Notes: a model not told the origin generated them from the letters alone. Numbered from the stretch's first letter, positions 9,701 to 16,970 are shown. The stretch: DNA of 25,780 bases from Tritrichomonas foetus (GCA_001839685.1 MLAK01000930.1:19819-45598), one strand, 5' to 3'. Program-made: numbers and translations.

Positions 9701-10177
9701 GCAGTATTGAGAATACCACCAGAGATCAGTGATGAAGCTGAAGTTGATCCAAGCGGAGTTGGAATGGTATGGGAACATCATGACTTCAGTGGAACTCCAA
9801 ATAAATTTGATACTGCTGCTTCTTTCCATATTGGTGATCCAATAACATCAATGCAACTTGCCGTTTCAGGTCATTGTATTATTTATGCAACTGTAGGTGG
9901 CCAAATTGGTGCAATGATTCCACTTTCATCTGATGCGGATGCTACAATTATCAAAAAGCTTGAAATTGAAATGCGAAAGAAGAAACCAACAATCTGTGGA
10001 AGAGTTCATGAACTTTTTAGATCATATTATGCACCACTTACTAATGTGACAGATGGTGACCTTGTCAAGACCTTCTTGGACTTAAGTAACAATGAACAAA
10101 AAGAAATTGCATTTAATATGAGATGTACACCATTTGATATTTCACGACAACTCATTTCAATTGAATCCATTGTTTAA
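6779..10177 (+). CDS. SF3B3: Splicing factor SF3B3 (SAP130/Rse1), U2 snRNP SF3b complex
   Basis: A 1132-residue member of the DDB1/CPSF-A/SAP130 triple beta-propeller family (human SF3B3 is 1217). It matches SF3B3 rather than DDB1 or CPSF1 along its length: FYNLTLQ at the N-terminus, DYLAMTSDSGNI (84-95), GMRRMEPGYYFNISPCGRAI (117-136), and the C-terminal helix region from Cys1073 (CGRVHELFRSYYAP...TDGDLV). In other eukaryotes SF3B3 scaffolds SF3B1 and SF3B5 in the U2 snRNP and helps recognise the branch point; action in the nucleus is expected here. Start: two adjacent ATGs at 6779 and 6782, after TCACCATC at 6771-6778; the first is used. The TAA stop overlaps TAAA. The first 500 or so bases use GC-richer codons than the rest. 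No internal intron is needed, in line with intron-poor trichomonads that still keep a spliceosome. Confidence 0.95.
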   Translation: MMHFYNLTLQEPQHIVNATSGNFTGRSSEGVDEIVVNLGTQISLYRQYSNEDQTESAINRIFTKPTFCHLFNVKTLSFPGSIHDYLAMTSDSGNITIADLKNDDITIVACFPFARTGMRRMEPGYYFNISPCGRAILTSALEKYKVAWPVNQSDDKSPQILPPIETTRSHSIVHCSVALDVGYESPLFAFIERIFKPDKSKKEPIFDPKKNQKNLVLYEVDPSIKSIVRRGEHPIPSTSTHLVAVPGPLYDCPGGVMVCSSGNVKYFPKTGEPSISSIPTRKGCDLSIIVSSATYSRDGTWLALLQNQFGDLLIATTDENEPNAISIKYYDTIPPSKNILILRQGVLVSFGENNEINYYFITSVDGDDVLEFEPNEVNSRLSQFFTHPTMDHLVKMSVVESSYGGYSGDIISLHGSGKFSSLKFTRRGIPIDSIYQQTLGGQTFSIKTVRENPTDTYDKYIFISGINSTRVLSVEASGKINETSESLFIYDSATLDVIQLETIHSYSTVQIHAKGLRVITKENTVKNWGRESSNYIVAAASNTRQIVIAYDDATIALFEGNENAIPIEVSSIRLDNIEGQIIALAIPQLPEGIKTAKWLAIATDQMMMFIISLGGHTEEDINQRWTISARQMVNDRISALAFLSVPGIGHVLHIGNEKGVLQRAILDDNEGRLDMPQMRFLGHSPISFSKISINGRHCLIANASSPFLIRGLQVDQFAAPSFSAITQIFASFCPDGGFVGVTENDLMIFEIKDLNSSMSTLTAPLPMTPRQIVNIQNTSSAFIACSDLIEGIWQTVFFIYDYHSHSLSDPIEYEPGYCVTSSAFIPSSGSVCLGLAGNLRFNPRSCTGGRLILVDPTGLVHHKTDIEDIPGAIGLFDDDILCGIGKNIRIYKIGMNVLLKRCESRTMPFFISFVTSIGSRVVVGDSAESYHFLKFDRQNSVMTPFCDDATPRFPLSSVLLDRATVASGDRFGNFAVLRIPPEISDEAEVDPSGVGMVWEHHDFSGTPNKFDTAASFHIGDPITSMQLAVSGHCIIYATVGGQIGAMIPLSSDADATIIKKLEIEMRKKKPTICGRVHELFRSYYAPLTNVTDGDLVKTFLDLSNNEQKEIAFNMRCTPFDISRQLISIESIV

Positions 10178-10470
10178 ATAATTCTACAACTTTTTGGTAA
10201 GTTTGATTCATGAAAAGGAAAAAAAAAATCTTGTTTTATTGATATATAAATAATAATAATAAAATAAATAGATGTTTTTTATATCTAGTAATATTTATTT
10301 AAAGATAGAAGTAATTGATGGTAAATTTTCTAAGTGGATTTCTCATGAACTAATAGATATTGAGGATTTATTTGTAAATTGGGGAAATCCATCAAAATAT
10401 TATCTATTTTTATTCTCTAATTGACTTGTTAGCTGTGTTTTGATATTATAAATTATATTTTAATTGTGTT
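10178..10470. other. Convergent spacer between SF3B3 and the ARM-like gene
   Basis: Very AT-rich and only 293 bp long. Both flanking genes end in TAAA-type stops. It contains the 50-codon ATG frame at 10272-10424 listed separately. Confidence 0.5.
10272..10424 (+). CDS. Possible 50-residue small protein or gene remnant
   Basis: An ATG frame of 50 codons starts MFFISSNIYLK and contains acidic and tryptophan-bearing stretches (KWISHELIDIEDLF, then NWGNPSKYY), ending at TGA. The composition looks more protein-like than neighbouring frames. Against it: no initiator-like TCA lies just before the ATG, the stop is TGA whereas every solid gene here uses TAA, and frames of this length arise by chance in such AT-rich DNA. 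No family is recognised. Confidence 0.22.
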   Translation: MFFISSNIYLKIEVIDGKFSKWISHELIDIEDLFVNWGNPSKYYLFLFSN

Positions 10471-11985
10471 TTATTCATTATTCATTTCATATCTATTAAC
10501 ATTATACATTCTTGCCAATAAAGCAGTAGCATGTTCTCTTAGAGTAAGCTCATGATACAATTGATACTCTTTTTCAACATAAAAACCCTCTGATGCTTTT
10601 TGAATAACTTCGAAAATGTTTTCATTATCAAAGATCAATTGTGACCAAACACTTCGATCTTTTGATTCTTCTCCATAATAATTTATATTTTCTAAAGCAT
10701 CAAGAACATCATGAGGAATTGATGTCAATAATTCTTCGACAATATCATTTAGCAATTCGAAAAACCCTAATGATATGAAAAATTCTGTGCATTGTTCATC
10801 AGCCGAAGTTACCAAAACAAGAATTACTTTCATTACGTAAATTTTTTCATTAAATGACATATCAGAATTCATTAAATTAAATAAAAATTGGGGCAAACCA
10901 TTTTGTACGAAAAATGTTGTATGTTCTTTCTTAAAAATAAAATCAGCAAGCGTAATTAAACACACTTGTAAAAGGTCATTATTATTATCGACATTGTTTT
11001 CTACAGAATTTGTTTTGTTTTCATTTGATGCACTTATCTGAATCATTCTTAGAAAATAATGAGAAATCAAAGGTGCAAATGGTTCAATCATTCCATGAAA
11101 TTTGGTTCCAGATCCATATGTAATTCCATTTTCTTCTAAACGTTCTTGGTTTTTAAATGCTTCGCTTAAATAATTAAGAAAAATGATCGAATATTTTCGA
11201 TCAATTTCAAAATTCGATAAATGTCGAGCAAATAAGGGATGACTGAAAACTACAAATCCGATTTCTGAATACTCTCTCGAGAAATAAGAAAGTAAATTGA
11301 AGCATTCACCATAAATATCTACATCAGGATAGCTAAAAACAATTTCAATAAATGAGGGAATGATTGAAATAATAAATTGAATAGATTTTGAATAATACAA
11401 AAAACTCAAAATCGTATTAATTGCTGGAATTAAACGTGGATTATCAACTTGAACCATTGTACTCAAAATATTAAAAACATCATGTTGAACAAGAAAAGAA
11501 TAAACACCATTTTTGTATTTATCTTTAAACTCCTCTTGTATCATTAAAATATCATCGAAAATTTTCATAATTATTGGAATATTCAAATAATATTGCCAAA
11601 TAATCTCATAAAATTGGAAATTCATGAAAACATCACTAATTTCTCTGTTATAGCCATCCTGGAATCTAAGCTTTAATATAGTGTGCAATATGTTGACTGC
11701 TGTGACAACTCCTTCAGCACCAAATGGATTTGTTGGCAGAAAAAGATTGAATAAAATTACTATGATTGTTTGATCACACGGACACTCATTTTTAGCCAGA
11801 TAGTCCATTAAGTCATGACAAGCTTGTTCTCTGTGCTCCATATTCAATAATAATTGGAATTTATTTTGAATTTCTTCAAGTGAAACAACAACCTCAGGAG
11901 GATGATCATGTTGGATTATCTCATTTTTAGAAGAAATTAAACTATTCAACAGAAAATTTTCGTCTTTATTTGATTGATCATTCAT
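10471..11985 (-). CDS. Unidentified ARM/HEAT-like helical-repeat protein
   Basis: I place the start at the ATG at 11985, giving 504 residues, not at the ATG 40 codons upstream (12105). The sequence TCATTATC, a close Inr match, directly precedes 11985 on the minus strand, and the extra 40 codons look like untranslated DNA and abut a dispersed element. The protein is rich in leucine, isoleucine and phenylalanine arranged as successive amphipathic helices (for example TIIVILFNLFLPTNPFG, then GVVTAVNILHTILKLRF), the look of an armadillo/HEAT superhelix used for protein binding. There is no signal peptide, catalytic motif or clear membrane span, and an asparagine-rich insert lies before the middle (NKTNSVENNVDNNND). 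The family is not recognised; it is probably trichomonad-specific. The TAA stop continues as TAAAA. Confidence 0.7.
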   Translation of the reverse strand: MNDQSNKDENFLLNSLISSKNEIIQHDHPPEVVVSLEEIQNKFQLLLNMEHREQACHDLMDYLAKNECPCDQTIIVILFNLFLPTNPFGAEGVVTAVNILHTILKLRFQDGYNREISDVFMNFQFYEIIWQYYLNIPIIMKIFDDILMIQEEFKDKYKNGVYSFLVQHDVFNILSTMVQVDNPRLIPAINTILSFLYYSKSIQFIISIIPSFIEIVFSYPDVDIYGECFNLLSYFSREYSEIGFVVFSHPLFARHLSNFEIDRKYSIIFLNYLSEAFKNQERLEENGITYGSGTKFHGMIEPFAPLISHYFLRMIQISASNENKTNSVENNVDNNNDLLQVCLITLADFIFKKEHTTFFVQNGLPQFLFNLMNSDMSFNEKIYVMKVILVLVTSADEQCTEFFISLGFFELLNDIVEELLTSIPHDVLDALENINYYGEESKDRSVWSQLIFDNENIFEVIQKASEGFYVEKEYQLYHELTLREHATALLARMYNVNRYEMNNE

Positions 11986-11993
11986 GATAATGA
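11986..11993 (-). promoter_or_regulatory. Initiator-like motif that decides the start of the ARM-like gene
   Basis: The minus strand reads TCATTATC immediately before ATG at 11985, close to the Inr core TCAYTWYTC. Transcription from its A (11991) would exclude the upstream in-frame ATG at 12105. Confidence 0.6.
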
Positions 11994-12120
11994 CATGTGA
12001 TGTGATAACAGATCTCTCTATGATGAACTCAATAACTAATATTTTGACACTTAAGGAAGAGGAAAAAATTCTGCAATATTGGAGGAGACACTGGTGTATG
12101 AGCATTGCTCCAGCTCACTT

Positions 12121-12179
12121 TGCCTCCTCTAATTCGAAGTGACCTCATGAACCAGTAAAGTTGACATCACATTGACCCA
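12121..12179 (-). repeat. Dispersed intergenic element, copy B core
   Basis: Read on the minus strand, this 59-bp core aligns without gaps to 20984-21042 (+) with 47 identities. Shared words include AATGTGATGT, CTGGTTC, GGTCA and GAGGAGGC. Nine of the 12 mismatches fall in one codon phase, as if a protein had been conserved, but the frame has stop codons in both copies. It lies about 140 bp upstream of the ARM-like gene start. Confidence 0.65.
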
Positions 12180-12289
12180 AGGGATTTTCGCACTTTTTCA
12201 ACAAAAAAAAATAATTGTGATTATATAAAAAAAACTCAAATTATTGTTGATTTTCTAAAGGCATTTGAAAAATAGGCGCTTTCATCTAG

Positions 12290-12595
12290 AAAAATAATTA
12301 TTCTTTTCGTTTTGCAGGTTTAATCCCTGGCATAGTTGAATATGATAATAGCTTTTTAAATCGAAATGACCAAATAATTATACTAAAAGCAATCTCAAAA
12401 CTTATTGCAAATAATAAATATTTATTTTCTCATGAAGTTGGTGTTAGGTGTTTAATATAAATTCTAAAAAAAAAGCAACATTTTATACCGGGTATGATAT
12501 ATATTATGTTCCTCTCTTTATTAATTCATCATATTTTCACGAAATATTTTCATTGTATTGGTATATGCTCCAGTTTAGTTCTAAATGGTGAATAA
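12290..12595 (+). pseudogene. Open relic with one internal stop, no start codon
   Basis: One plus-strand frame stays open for 102 codons except for a TAA at 12458-12460. The first part reads naturally as protein (GLIPGIVEYDNSF, LKAISKLIANNKYLFSHEVG), while the part after the stop is more hydrophobic (MIYIMFLSLLIHHIF). There is no good ATG at its 5' end, so a 5' portion would be missing. The sequence TTTTGCAG at 12309-12316 resembles a 3' splice site, but not the ACTAACACACAG form typical of trichomonad introns. No family is recognised, and chance is a real alternative in DNA this AT-rich. Confidence 0.28.
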
Positions 12596-12796
12596 AAAAT
12601 TATTTTCAGGAATTTTTCAATAAATGTTTTAAAAATAGATGTAACTTTTCTTTTGATGAAACAATCTATTTTTTTGATTAGACAATTCAATTAATTAACT
12701 CCAATAATGACAATTCAATTGTTATAATTAACGAAAGGATAAAATAAAAAAATAATAGTGCACTTATTTTTAAATATATAAAAAAAACGTAGTAAA

Positions 12797-13948
12797 TTAC
12801 CTAAGGGATCTCGCCGTAAGATTCTTTCCGGATAACATTGATTGTAACCTCCTTAATTCATTTTGAAGATCTCTGTTTTCATCTTGAAGCTCTAATATTT
12901 CTTTATTAACAATGATTATTTCTTGTTCTGTATTCTTTGTTTCACGTTGAACGGATTGGATCTGTGAAACTTGAGTCTTTGTCTCATTTAGTGTCTGATC
13001 CTCTCTTGATTGTGCTTGAAGAATAGAATTCTTCATTCTTTCAAGATCTTTCATTGTTGTCTGAATCTGCATTTCATGATGTTTCTCGAGTTGTTTGGAA
13101 ACTCTTGCTAAATTCTGTTTCTTTGAATTAGCAGCAGCAAGTTGTGTTTCTAGTCTCTGTTTTTCATTTAAAAATTGTTCATTTAATGTTGCAATATGAG
13201 AATTATATTTAGCTTCTCTATATTGAATTTCTCTTTCATATTTTTCTAATTCGTTTTTATGTTCACGTTGTCGAATATCGACAGCCACAAAACATTCATC
13301 AATTTTTCCACGAACTTCTCTTAATTCTTCTCTAGAAATGGCTGATAGTTCTGATAACTGGCTATTTAAATCAGCAATTCTTTGTGAATTTTGAAGTGAC
13401 TGTGTTCTTGATTGTTGATATAATCTTGTTCGTGATTGTGTTTTTGTGAAAGCCTCTTCATTTTGAGTTGTCTTGAGATATTCAAGCTCCTGTGTCAGCT
13501 GTTCAAGCTCTGCTTTCTTTTCAAGCAACAGTGTTTCAGCATGTTGCTCTGCCCATAGTTCTGCCTCTTTCAAAGCTTTCGTGAAATTGATTTGAAGCGT
13601 TTGGATTTCATCTTCGTGCTTTGCTTTGATTTCCATGACTTCACTTTCATGGAGTGCTTTTATTTGATCGTATTCGCTTTCTTCATCTTTTTCTTCGAAT
13701 AATTCGTTTTCTGAGTGATCTTGTTCATTCACGGCGAACATGATTTCCTTGGCATTAAGCTCGGCTTTAAGTTGGGCAAGTTCTTTTTCAGCTTCTTCAA
13801 TGGCATTATTGTATTGTTCAATTTCTTGATTCTTTTGAGTGAGAACTGTTTGTGCTTCGATGTGGATTCGTTCAATTTGCGATTGAGAATTATCATTACT
13901 GCGAGTTCGGCTCCCATATGTTGATCCTTGTTGTGCTGTGCTTCTCAT
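12797..13948 (-). CDS. Coiled-coil protein of unknown function
   Basis: A 383-residue protein. A short Ser/Thr/Asn/Gln/Arg-rich head (about 1-22) is followed by almost uninterrupted heptad-type coiled coil to about 372, very rich in Glu, Gln, Lys and Leu (for example EEAEKELAQLKAELNAKE, LQDENRDLQNELRRLQSML). It ends in a basic tail with SGKNLTARSLR. There is no motor, kinase, membrane or signal sequence. Such proteins in trichomonads often belong to the cytoskeleton (basal bodies, costa, axostyle), but that is general inference and nothing in the sequence proves it. The ATG at 13948 lies 3 nt after a TCAGA initiator-like motif. The stop is TAA followed by T. Extended coiled coil makes homology to named coiled-coil proteins unreliable. 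Confidence 0.8.
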   Translation of the reverse strand: MRSTAQQGSTYGSRTRSNDNSQSQIERIHIEAQTVLTQKNQEIEQYNNAIEEAEKELAQLKAELNAKEIMFAVNEQDHSENELFEEKDEESEYDQIKALHESEVMEIKAKHEDEIQTLQINFTKALKEAELWAEQHAETLLLEKKAELEQLTQELEYLKTTQNEEAFTKTQSRTRLYQQSRTQSLQNSQRIADLNSQLSELSAISREELREVRGKIDECFVAVDIRQREHKNELEKYEREIQYREAKYNSHIATLNEQFLNEKQRLETQLAAANSKKQNLARVSKQLEKHHEMQIQTTMKDLERMKNSILQAQSREDQTLNETKTQVSQIQSVQRETKNTEQEIIIVNKEILELQDENRDLQNELRRLQSMLSGKNLTARSLR

Positions 13949-13996
13949 TCTGATGTTTTTTTGATTCTTCTAAACGTACAATAATTTAATTTCAGA

Positions 13997-14410
13997 TCAC
14001 AATTTCTTTTCAATGAAACTTTCGATATATCTTGGGATAATCAGATTAAAATCATAATATTTAACTATAAAAAGTATATATCTTTCTTTAATAAAATATA
14101 TGTATTGTATATATCCAAAATATTGATAAACACCTAAATTCATATTTTGACAACAAATCAAATCCGAACTCACATAAGCAAGATATTGTTGTGAATTCAA
14201 TAGTGATTTAAAATAGTGATATAATTTCTTTATTGATTTTCCATAATCGATGTTCGAGTTTTAGATTGCTGCCAACACGTGTTTGCATATAGAGATATTA
14301 TAATATCTCGTGTATTTCCTTCTCTAGATTATGAAAGAAAAGAACTATATTTTTTGACAAAAATAATGGTCTGTTGATTTGGCAACAACTCGTATAAATA
14401 TTTCGGACAT
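13997..14410 (-). pseudogene. Possible decayed gene with three in-frame stops
   Basis: A minus-strand ATG at 14410 opens MSEIFIRVVAKSTDHYFC. The same frame runs 138 codons to a TGA at 13997, interrupted by TAG, TAG and TAA. The last 67 codons are open and rich in Tyr, Ile and Phe. Just upstream the strand reads TCATTTTGTACC, resembling an initiator, and this overlaps the first unit of the tandem repeat at 14417. No family is recognised. A single 88-codon open run is near what chance gives at this base composition, so confidence is low. Confidence 0.25.
14292..14309. repeat. 18-bp perfect palindrome
   Basis: GAGATATTA is followed directly by TAATATCTC, a perfect inverted repeat without spacer, within the AT-rich spacer upstream of the coiled-coil gene. 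Confidence 0.75.
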
Positions 14411-14416
14411 GGTACA

Positions 14417-14509
14417 AAATGAGTTATTATTTATGAATAAATAATGTTGCTAAATGATTTATTATTTATGAATAAATAATGTGACCAAATGAGTTATTAT
14501 ATATGAATA
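14417..14509. repeat. 35-bp tandem repeat, about 2.7 copies
   Basis: Units start at 14417, 14452 and 14487, each opening AAATGA followed by GTTATTAT or TTTATTAT. The first two are nearly identical; the third is cut short. Each full unit contains the near-palindrome TTATTTATGAATAAATAA, so every unit can also form a hairpin. Confidence 0.85.
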
Positions 14510-14790
14510 CTTATCCAAAAGATCATTCTGACAATGTGAGTGGTGATAGTATTAATGTGTAAGTGGGAGACATGAATGAGTTATTTATACTACAGAGCTG
14601 GACTCTAAACATCAACAATAAATTAAGATAATAATTAACAATAATATGGTTACATTTTTGGAATATCATTTTGGTGTTGTTTCACAGAGAAAGAGGTTTC
14701 AAAAAGCAAACTAAAACATGAAAATAAAATATTTATTGTTACAATGCAAAATGGGGGAAAATGCTTCATGTTTTGGTCCAATCGTTTGAA

Positions 14791-15174
14791 TTACTTAGAA
14801 TCTACATTTTTGAGTAATTCTTCAAGTTGGCTGCTCTTGGGACCCACAAGTCGTTGGTCTTCATCCTCGATGACAATATTTTCCAGCATCGGCTTGAGAA
14901 TCTCGAAATTTTCGTCATACCATTTCAACATAACTTCCTTCCTTCGTTTTGCCTCGCGGTCGATCCTCAAACTTGGACATTTTGAAACAAAGTATTCTGC
15001 TAGTTGGTAAATTTCGTACCCTTTTAGCTCGCGTCCGAATGAATCACGTAAATATTTGAAAGCTTCGCTGTTTTCTGATGAAAAATTGCCGATTCTATCC
15101 TTGAGCTTCTCTTTCTCGTGATTTTTTTCTGCGATTCGTTTTAGTTCATTTTTTGAGCCTTTTTTGGGATTCAT
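14791..15174 (-). CDS. Small charged protein, 127 residues, function unknown
   Basis: The product is highly charged, with a lysine-rich start (MNPKKGSKNELKRIAEKNHEKEK). A central helical part has FKYLRDSFGRELKGYEIYQLAEYF (about 39-62), then a basic stretch IDREAKRRKEVMLKWYDENF near 71-90 and an acidic C-terminal part. The alternation suggests a small helical, possibly nucleic-acid- or protein-binding domain; this is inference. I do not recognise the family. A strong initiator-like TCATTTTTC lies 13 nt before the ATG at 15174, which argues that the gene is transcribed. It diverges from the Grc3/NOL9-type gene about 470 bp away. The stop is TAA followed by T. Confidence 0.75.
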   Translation of the reverse strand: MNPKKGSKNELKRIAEKNHEKEKLKDRIGNFSSENSEAFKYLRDSFGRELKGYEIYQLAEYFVSKCPSLRIDREAKRRKEVMLKWYDENFEILKPMLENIVIEDEDQRLVGPKSSQLEELLKNVDSK

Positions 15175-15180
15175 CTCTCT

Positions 15181-15190
15181 CGAAAAATGA
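15181..15190 (-). promoter_or_regulatory. Initiator-like motif of the 127-residue gene
   Basis: The minus strand reads TCATTTTTCG, matching the Inr core TCAYTWYTC in full. The predicted start is the A at 15188, 13 nt before the ATG. Confidence 0.7.
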
Positions 15191-15265
15191 AATCATTTTG
15201 AAAGACTAAAAATTTTGACATTTCATTAGATACGGCAAACAATTTATTAAATGGCACATTTTAGT

Positions 15266-15325
15266 AGTGAAAGGTCAAATAAATGGCAAAACTGTTATTT
15301 AGTTTGACGTTTCATTTGACCTTGT
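15266..15325 (+). repeat. Dispersed intergenic element, partial copy C
   Basis: AGTGAAAGGTCAAATAAA at 15266-15283 is identical over 18 bases to 20943-20960 in copy A. The next bases (TGGCAAAA) also resemble copy A, after which similarity fades apart from a GTTTGACGTTTCATTTGACC stretch that may be related. Confidence 0.45.
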
Positions 15326-15638
15326 GATGGCAGATGTCCCACATTCAGACAATTCGAAAGGAAAAAAACAGGGTTTTTTCTTTAACTTTAGTAAAAGTAG
15401 TGAATAAGCCAGGTAATCACTATCTATGAATGATCACTCCAACTTCAATTCTCCTCATTAATAAATTTGAGAAACATTAGGTTAACAATTCATCATTAAC
15501 CATCCTCTAAGCTGAAGAGACCGTTTAAAGAATCATCAAGGCAAAAAAAGTTGTCATGATTATTATTATTCAATCAAAATTTTTCTCTCTTTCAATTTTT
15601 CTCATCATGGGAAAATTTCTGTAGTCGAATTTTTTCCA

Positions 15639-15651
15639 TCATTTTTCATGA
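15639..15651 (+). promoter_or_regulatory. Initiator-like motif overlapping the Grc3/NOL9 start codon
   Basis: TCATTTTTCATGA matches the Trichomonas vaginalis Inr (TCAYTWYTCATTA) at all but one base and contains the gene's ATG at 15648. Starting at the A at 15641 leaves a leader of about 7 nt. Confidence 0.7.
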
Positions 15652-16970
15652 CATCGCACAGTTTTAACGCAGGCGACCATTCATTTTATGGAGCATTTGA
15701 TTTGGAACTACTCTCAGGAAAAATAACCTTCTTCGGCGCGAGTTTTAATCAAGGATTTAAAGATAAAATATTTGCACCTTTTCATCAACTCCCTCTCGTT
15801 ATTCACTCCGAAGATCAATTCGAAATCAATTTTACATCACTCGAAGAAAAAGATTTTGATCCTTGCGAATACCGATTTTACGATTATTGTCCGGAAACAT
15901 ATACAGAAATCATGCCGCGCGTTTATTACAAAGAAGGAATGCATGGTGCGTCATACGAAAAAGAAACGATCGATAAAATAGACGAAATTGTGAAAGGATC
16001 TCCAAAAAAAATATATTTGTTCGGTCCAAAAAGTTTCGGAAAATCAACAATGTCAAGATTCCTCGTCAATAAAATTAAATCTGCAACTCATGAACAGCCG
16101 AGAAAAGTGATTTTCGTCGATCTCGATCCAGGCCAATCTGAAATATCTCTGCCGTCAATTCTATCATGTAAAATTGATTGTCCATTTTTATTAAATCCCT
16201 CTGAGCATAATAGCATAATTGCTGATTTCTTATGTCCTAATTTTTCCCTTTCAATAAATGACACTGAGACTCACTTCATGAAAAGTTCAAAAGAAATTGC
16301 GAAAAAAATATCAAAATGGCAAAATGAATATTTCATTGTGATTAATTCTCATGGATGGGTCGAGAAGCAAGGTTATGAAAATCACGTAAAGCTGATTGAT
16401 ACTTTCAGGCCAGACATAATTTTTGTTCTTCATCGAAAAAATAATGATCCAATTGAAATTAATGGAGAAAAATATAAAATTCCAAATAGAGTAAATGTTC
16501 CCATTACTCCAATCAAAGGCGAAATGTCTTCTGATCCCAAAATTTTACGTGAGATTCGCTTTACTGGTTACTTTTTAAGAAACAACAGATCAATTTCAAC
16601 ACAAATGCCGCAAGAAGTTCCAATTCGAAATGTTAGATTTACTTTCACTTTTAATATCAATGATATGAAATCTCAAATTGCAAAAATATTAAACGGATCA
16701 TTAGTTTTGTTATGTAATGATAATTTTGTGTATAAGCCATCTAATAATCTTCTCTTTACACTGGTTAATCCACATTATATGAAATGTGTTGGCTTTGGAT
16801 TTGTGAGATTTGTAGATGTCAAAAATGAAAAATTGTATATTGTAACACCAGTAGATATGAAGCGTGTAAATACTATAGTGCATCAAGGATTAAGACCACC
16901 ATCAGTATTGTTTCGAGATTCTGAGCGTTTTCAGGTAACCTATTCTTTTATAGATGTTGTAAATTCTTAA
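15648..16970 (+). CDS. Grc3/NOL9-type polynucleotide 5'-hydroxyl kinase
   Basis: A 440-residue member of the Clp1/Grc3 kinase family. The N-terminal beta region (SFYGAFDLELLSGKITFFGA, then IFAPFHQLPLVI at 41-52) resembles Grc3/NOL9 more than Clp1. The P-loop is GPKSFGKST (126-134), followed by the Walker-B-like DLDPGQSE (158-165), the clasp-like NSHGWVEKQGYE (233-244; Clp1/Grc3 enzymes usually have NTxGW) and a C-terminal beta domain. Grc3/NOL9 phosphorylates the 5' end made by Las1 cleavage in ITS2 of pre-rRNA, so a nucleolar role in 60S maturation is likely. The clasp threonine is a serine here, a conservative change. The protein is shorter than human NOL9 (about 700), without its long N-terminal part. 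The ATG lies inside its initiator motif. TAA is followed by TAAAA. A Clp1 role is less likely but possible. Confidence 0.82.
   Translation: MTSHSFNAGDHSFYGAFDLELLSGKITFFGASFNQGFKDKIFAPFHQLPLVIHSEDQFEINFTSLEEKDFDPCEYRFYDYCPETYTEIMPRVYYKEGMHGASYEKETIDKIDEIVKGSPKKIYLFGPKSFGKSTMSRFLVNKIKSATHEQPRKVIFVDLDPGQSEISLPSILSCKIDCPFLLNPSEHNSIIADFLCPNFSLSINDTETHFMKSSKEIAKKISKWQNEYFIVINSHGWVEKQGYENHVKLIDTFRPDIIFVLHRKNNDPIEINGEKYKIPNRVNVPITPIKGEMSSDPKILREIRFTGYFLRNNRSISTQMPQEVPIRNVRFTFTFNINDMKSQIAKILNGSLVLLCNDNFVYKPSNNLLFTLVNPHYMKCVGFGFVRFVDVKNEKLYIVTPVDMKRVNTIVHQGLRPPSVLFRDSERFQVTYSFIDVVNS

Larger units (their letters stand above)
12106..12796. other. Spacer upstream of the ARM-like gene
   Basis: It runs from the 5' side of the ARM-like gene to the 3' end of the coiled-coil gene. 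It holds dispersed-element copy B at 12121-12179 and the open relic at 12290-12595. The rest is plain AT-rich DNA in which I see nothing. Confidence 0.5.
13949..14790. other. Spacer upstream of the coiled-coil gene
   Basis: This 842-bp AT-rich stretch holds an 18-bp palindrome (14292-14309), the 35-bp tandem repeat (14417-14509) and a possible dead gene (13997-14410), each listed separately. Nothing else is recognised between 14510 and 14790. Confidence 0.5.
15175..15647. other. Divergent promoter region of the small charged protein and the Grc3/NOL9-type gene
   Basis: This 473-bp region carries an initiator-like motif at each end and the short dispersed-element copy C at 15266-15325. A second TTTGACCTT word lies at 15313-15321. 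I see no protein or RNA gene. Confidence 0.6.

Noticed and set aside
11986..12105. 40-codon N-terminal extension of the ARM-like protein
   Set aside because: An initiator-like TCATTATC lies directly before the inner ATG, and the extension looks like promoter DNA rather than protein.
12309..12316. Possible 3' splice site TTTTGCAG before the relic
   Set aside because: It lacks the ACTAACACACAG-type branch and acceptor sequence of typical trichomonad introns, and no matching 5' site was found.
13997..14410. Reassigned stop codons (TAA/TAG as glutamine)
   Set aside because: The three stops here could be read that way, but all ten intact genes end in TAA and other relics also contain TGA, so simple decay or chance explains it.
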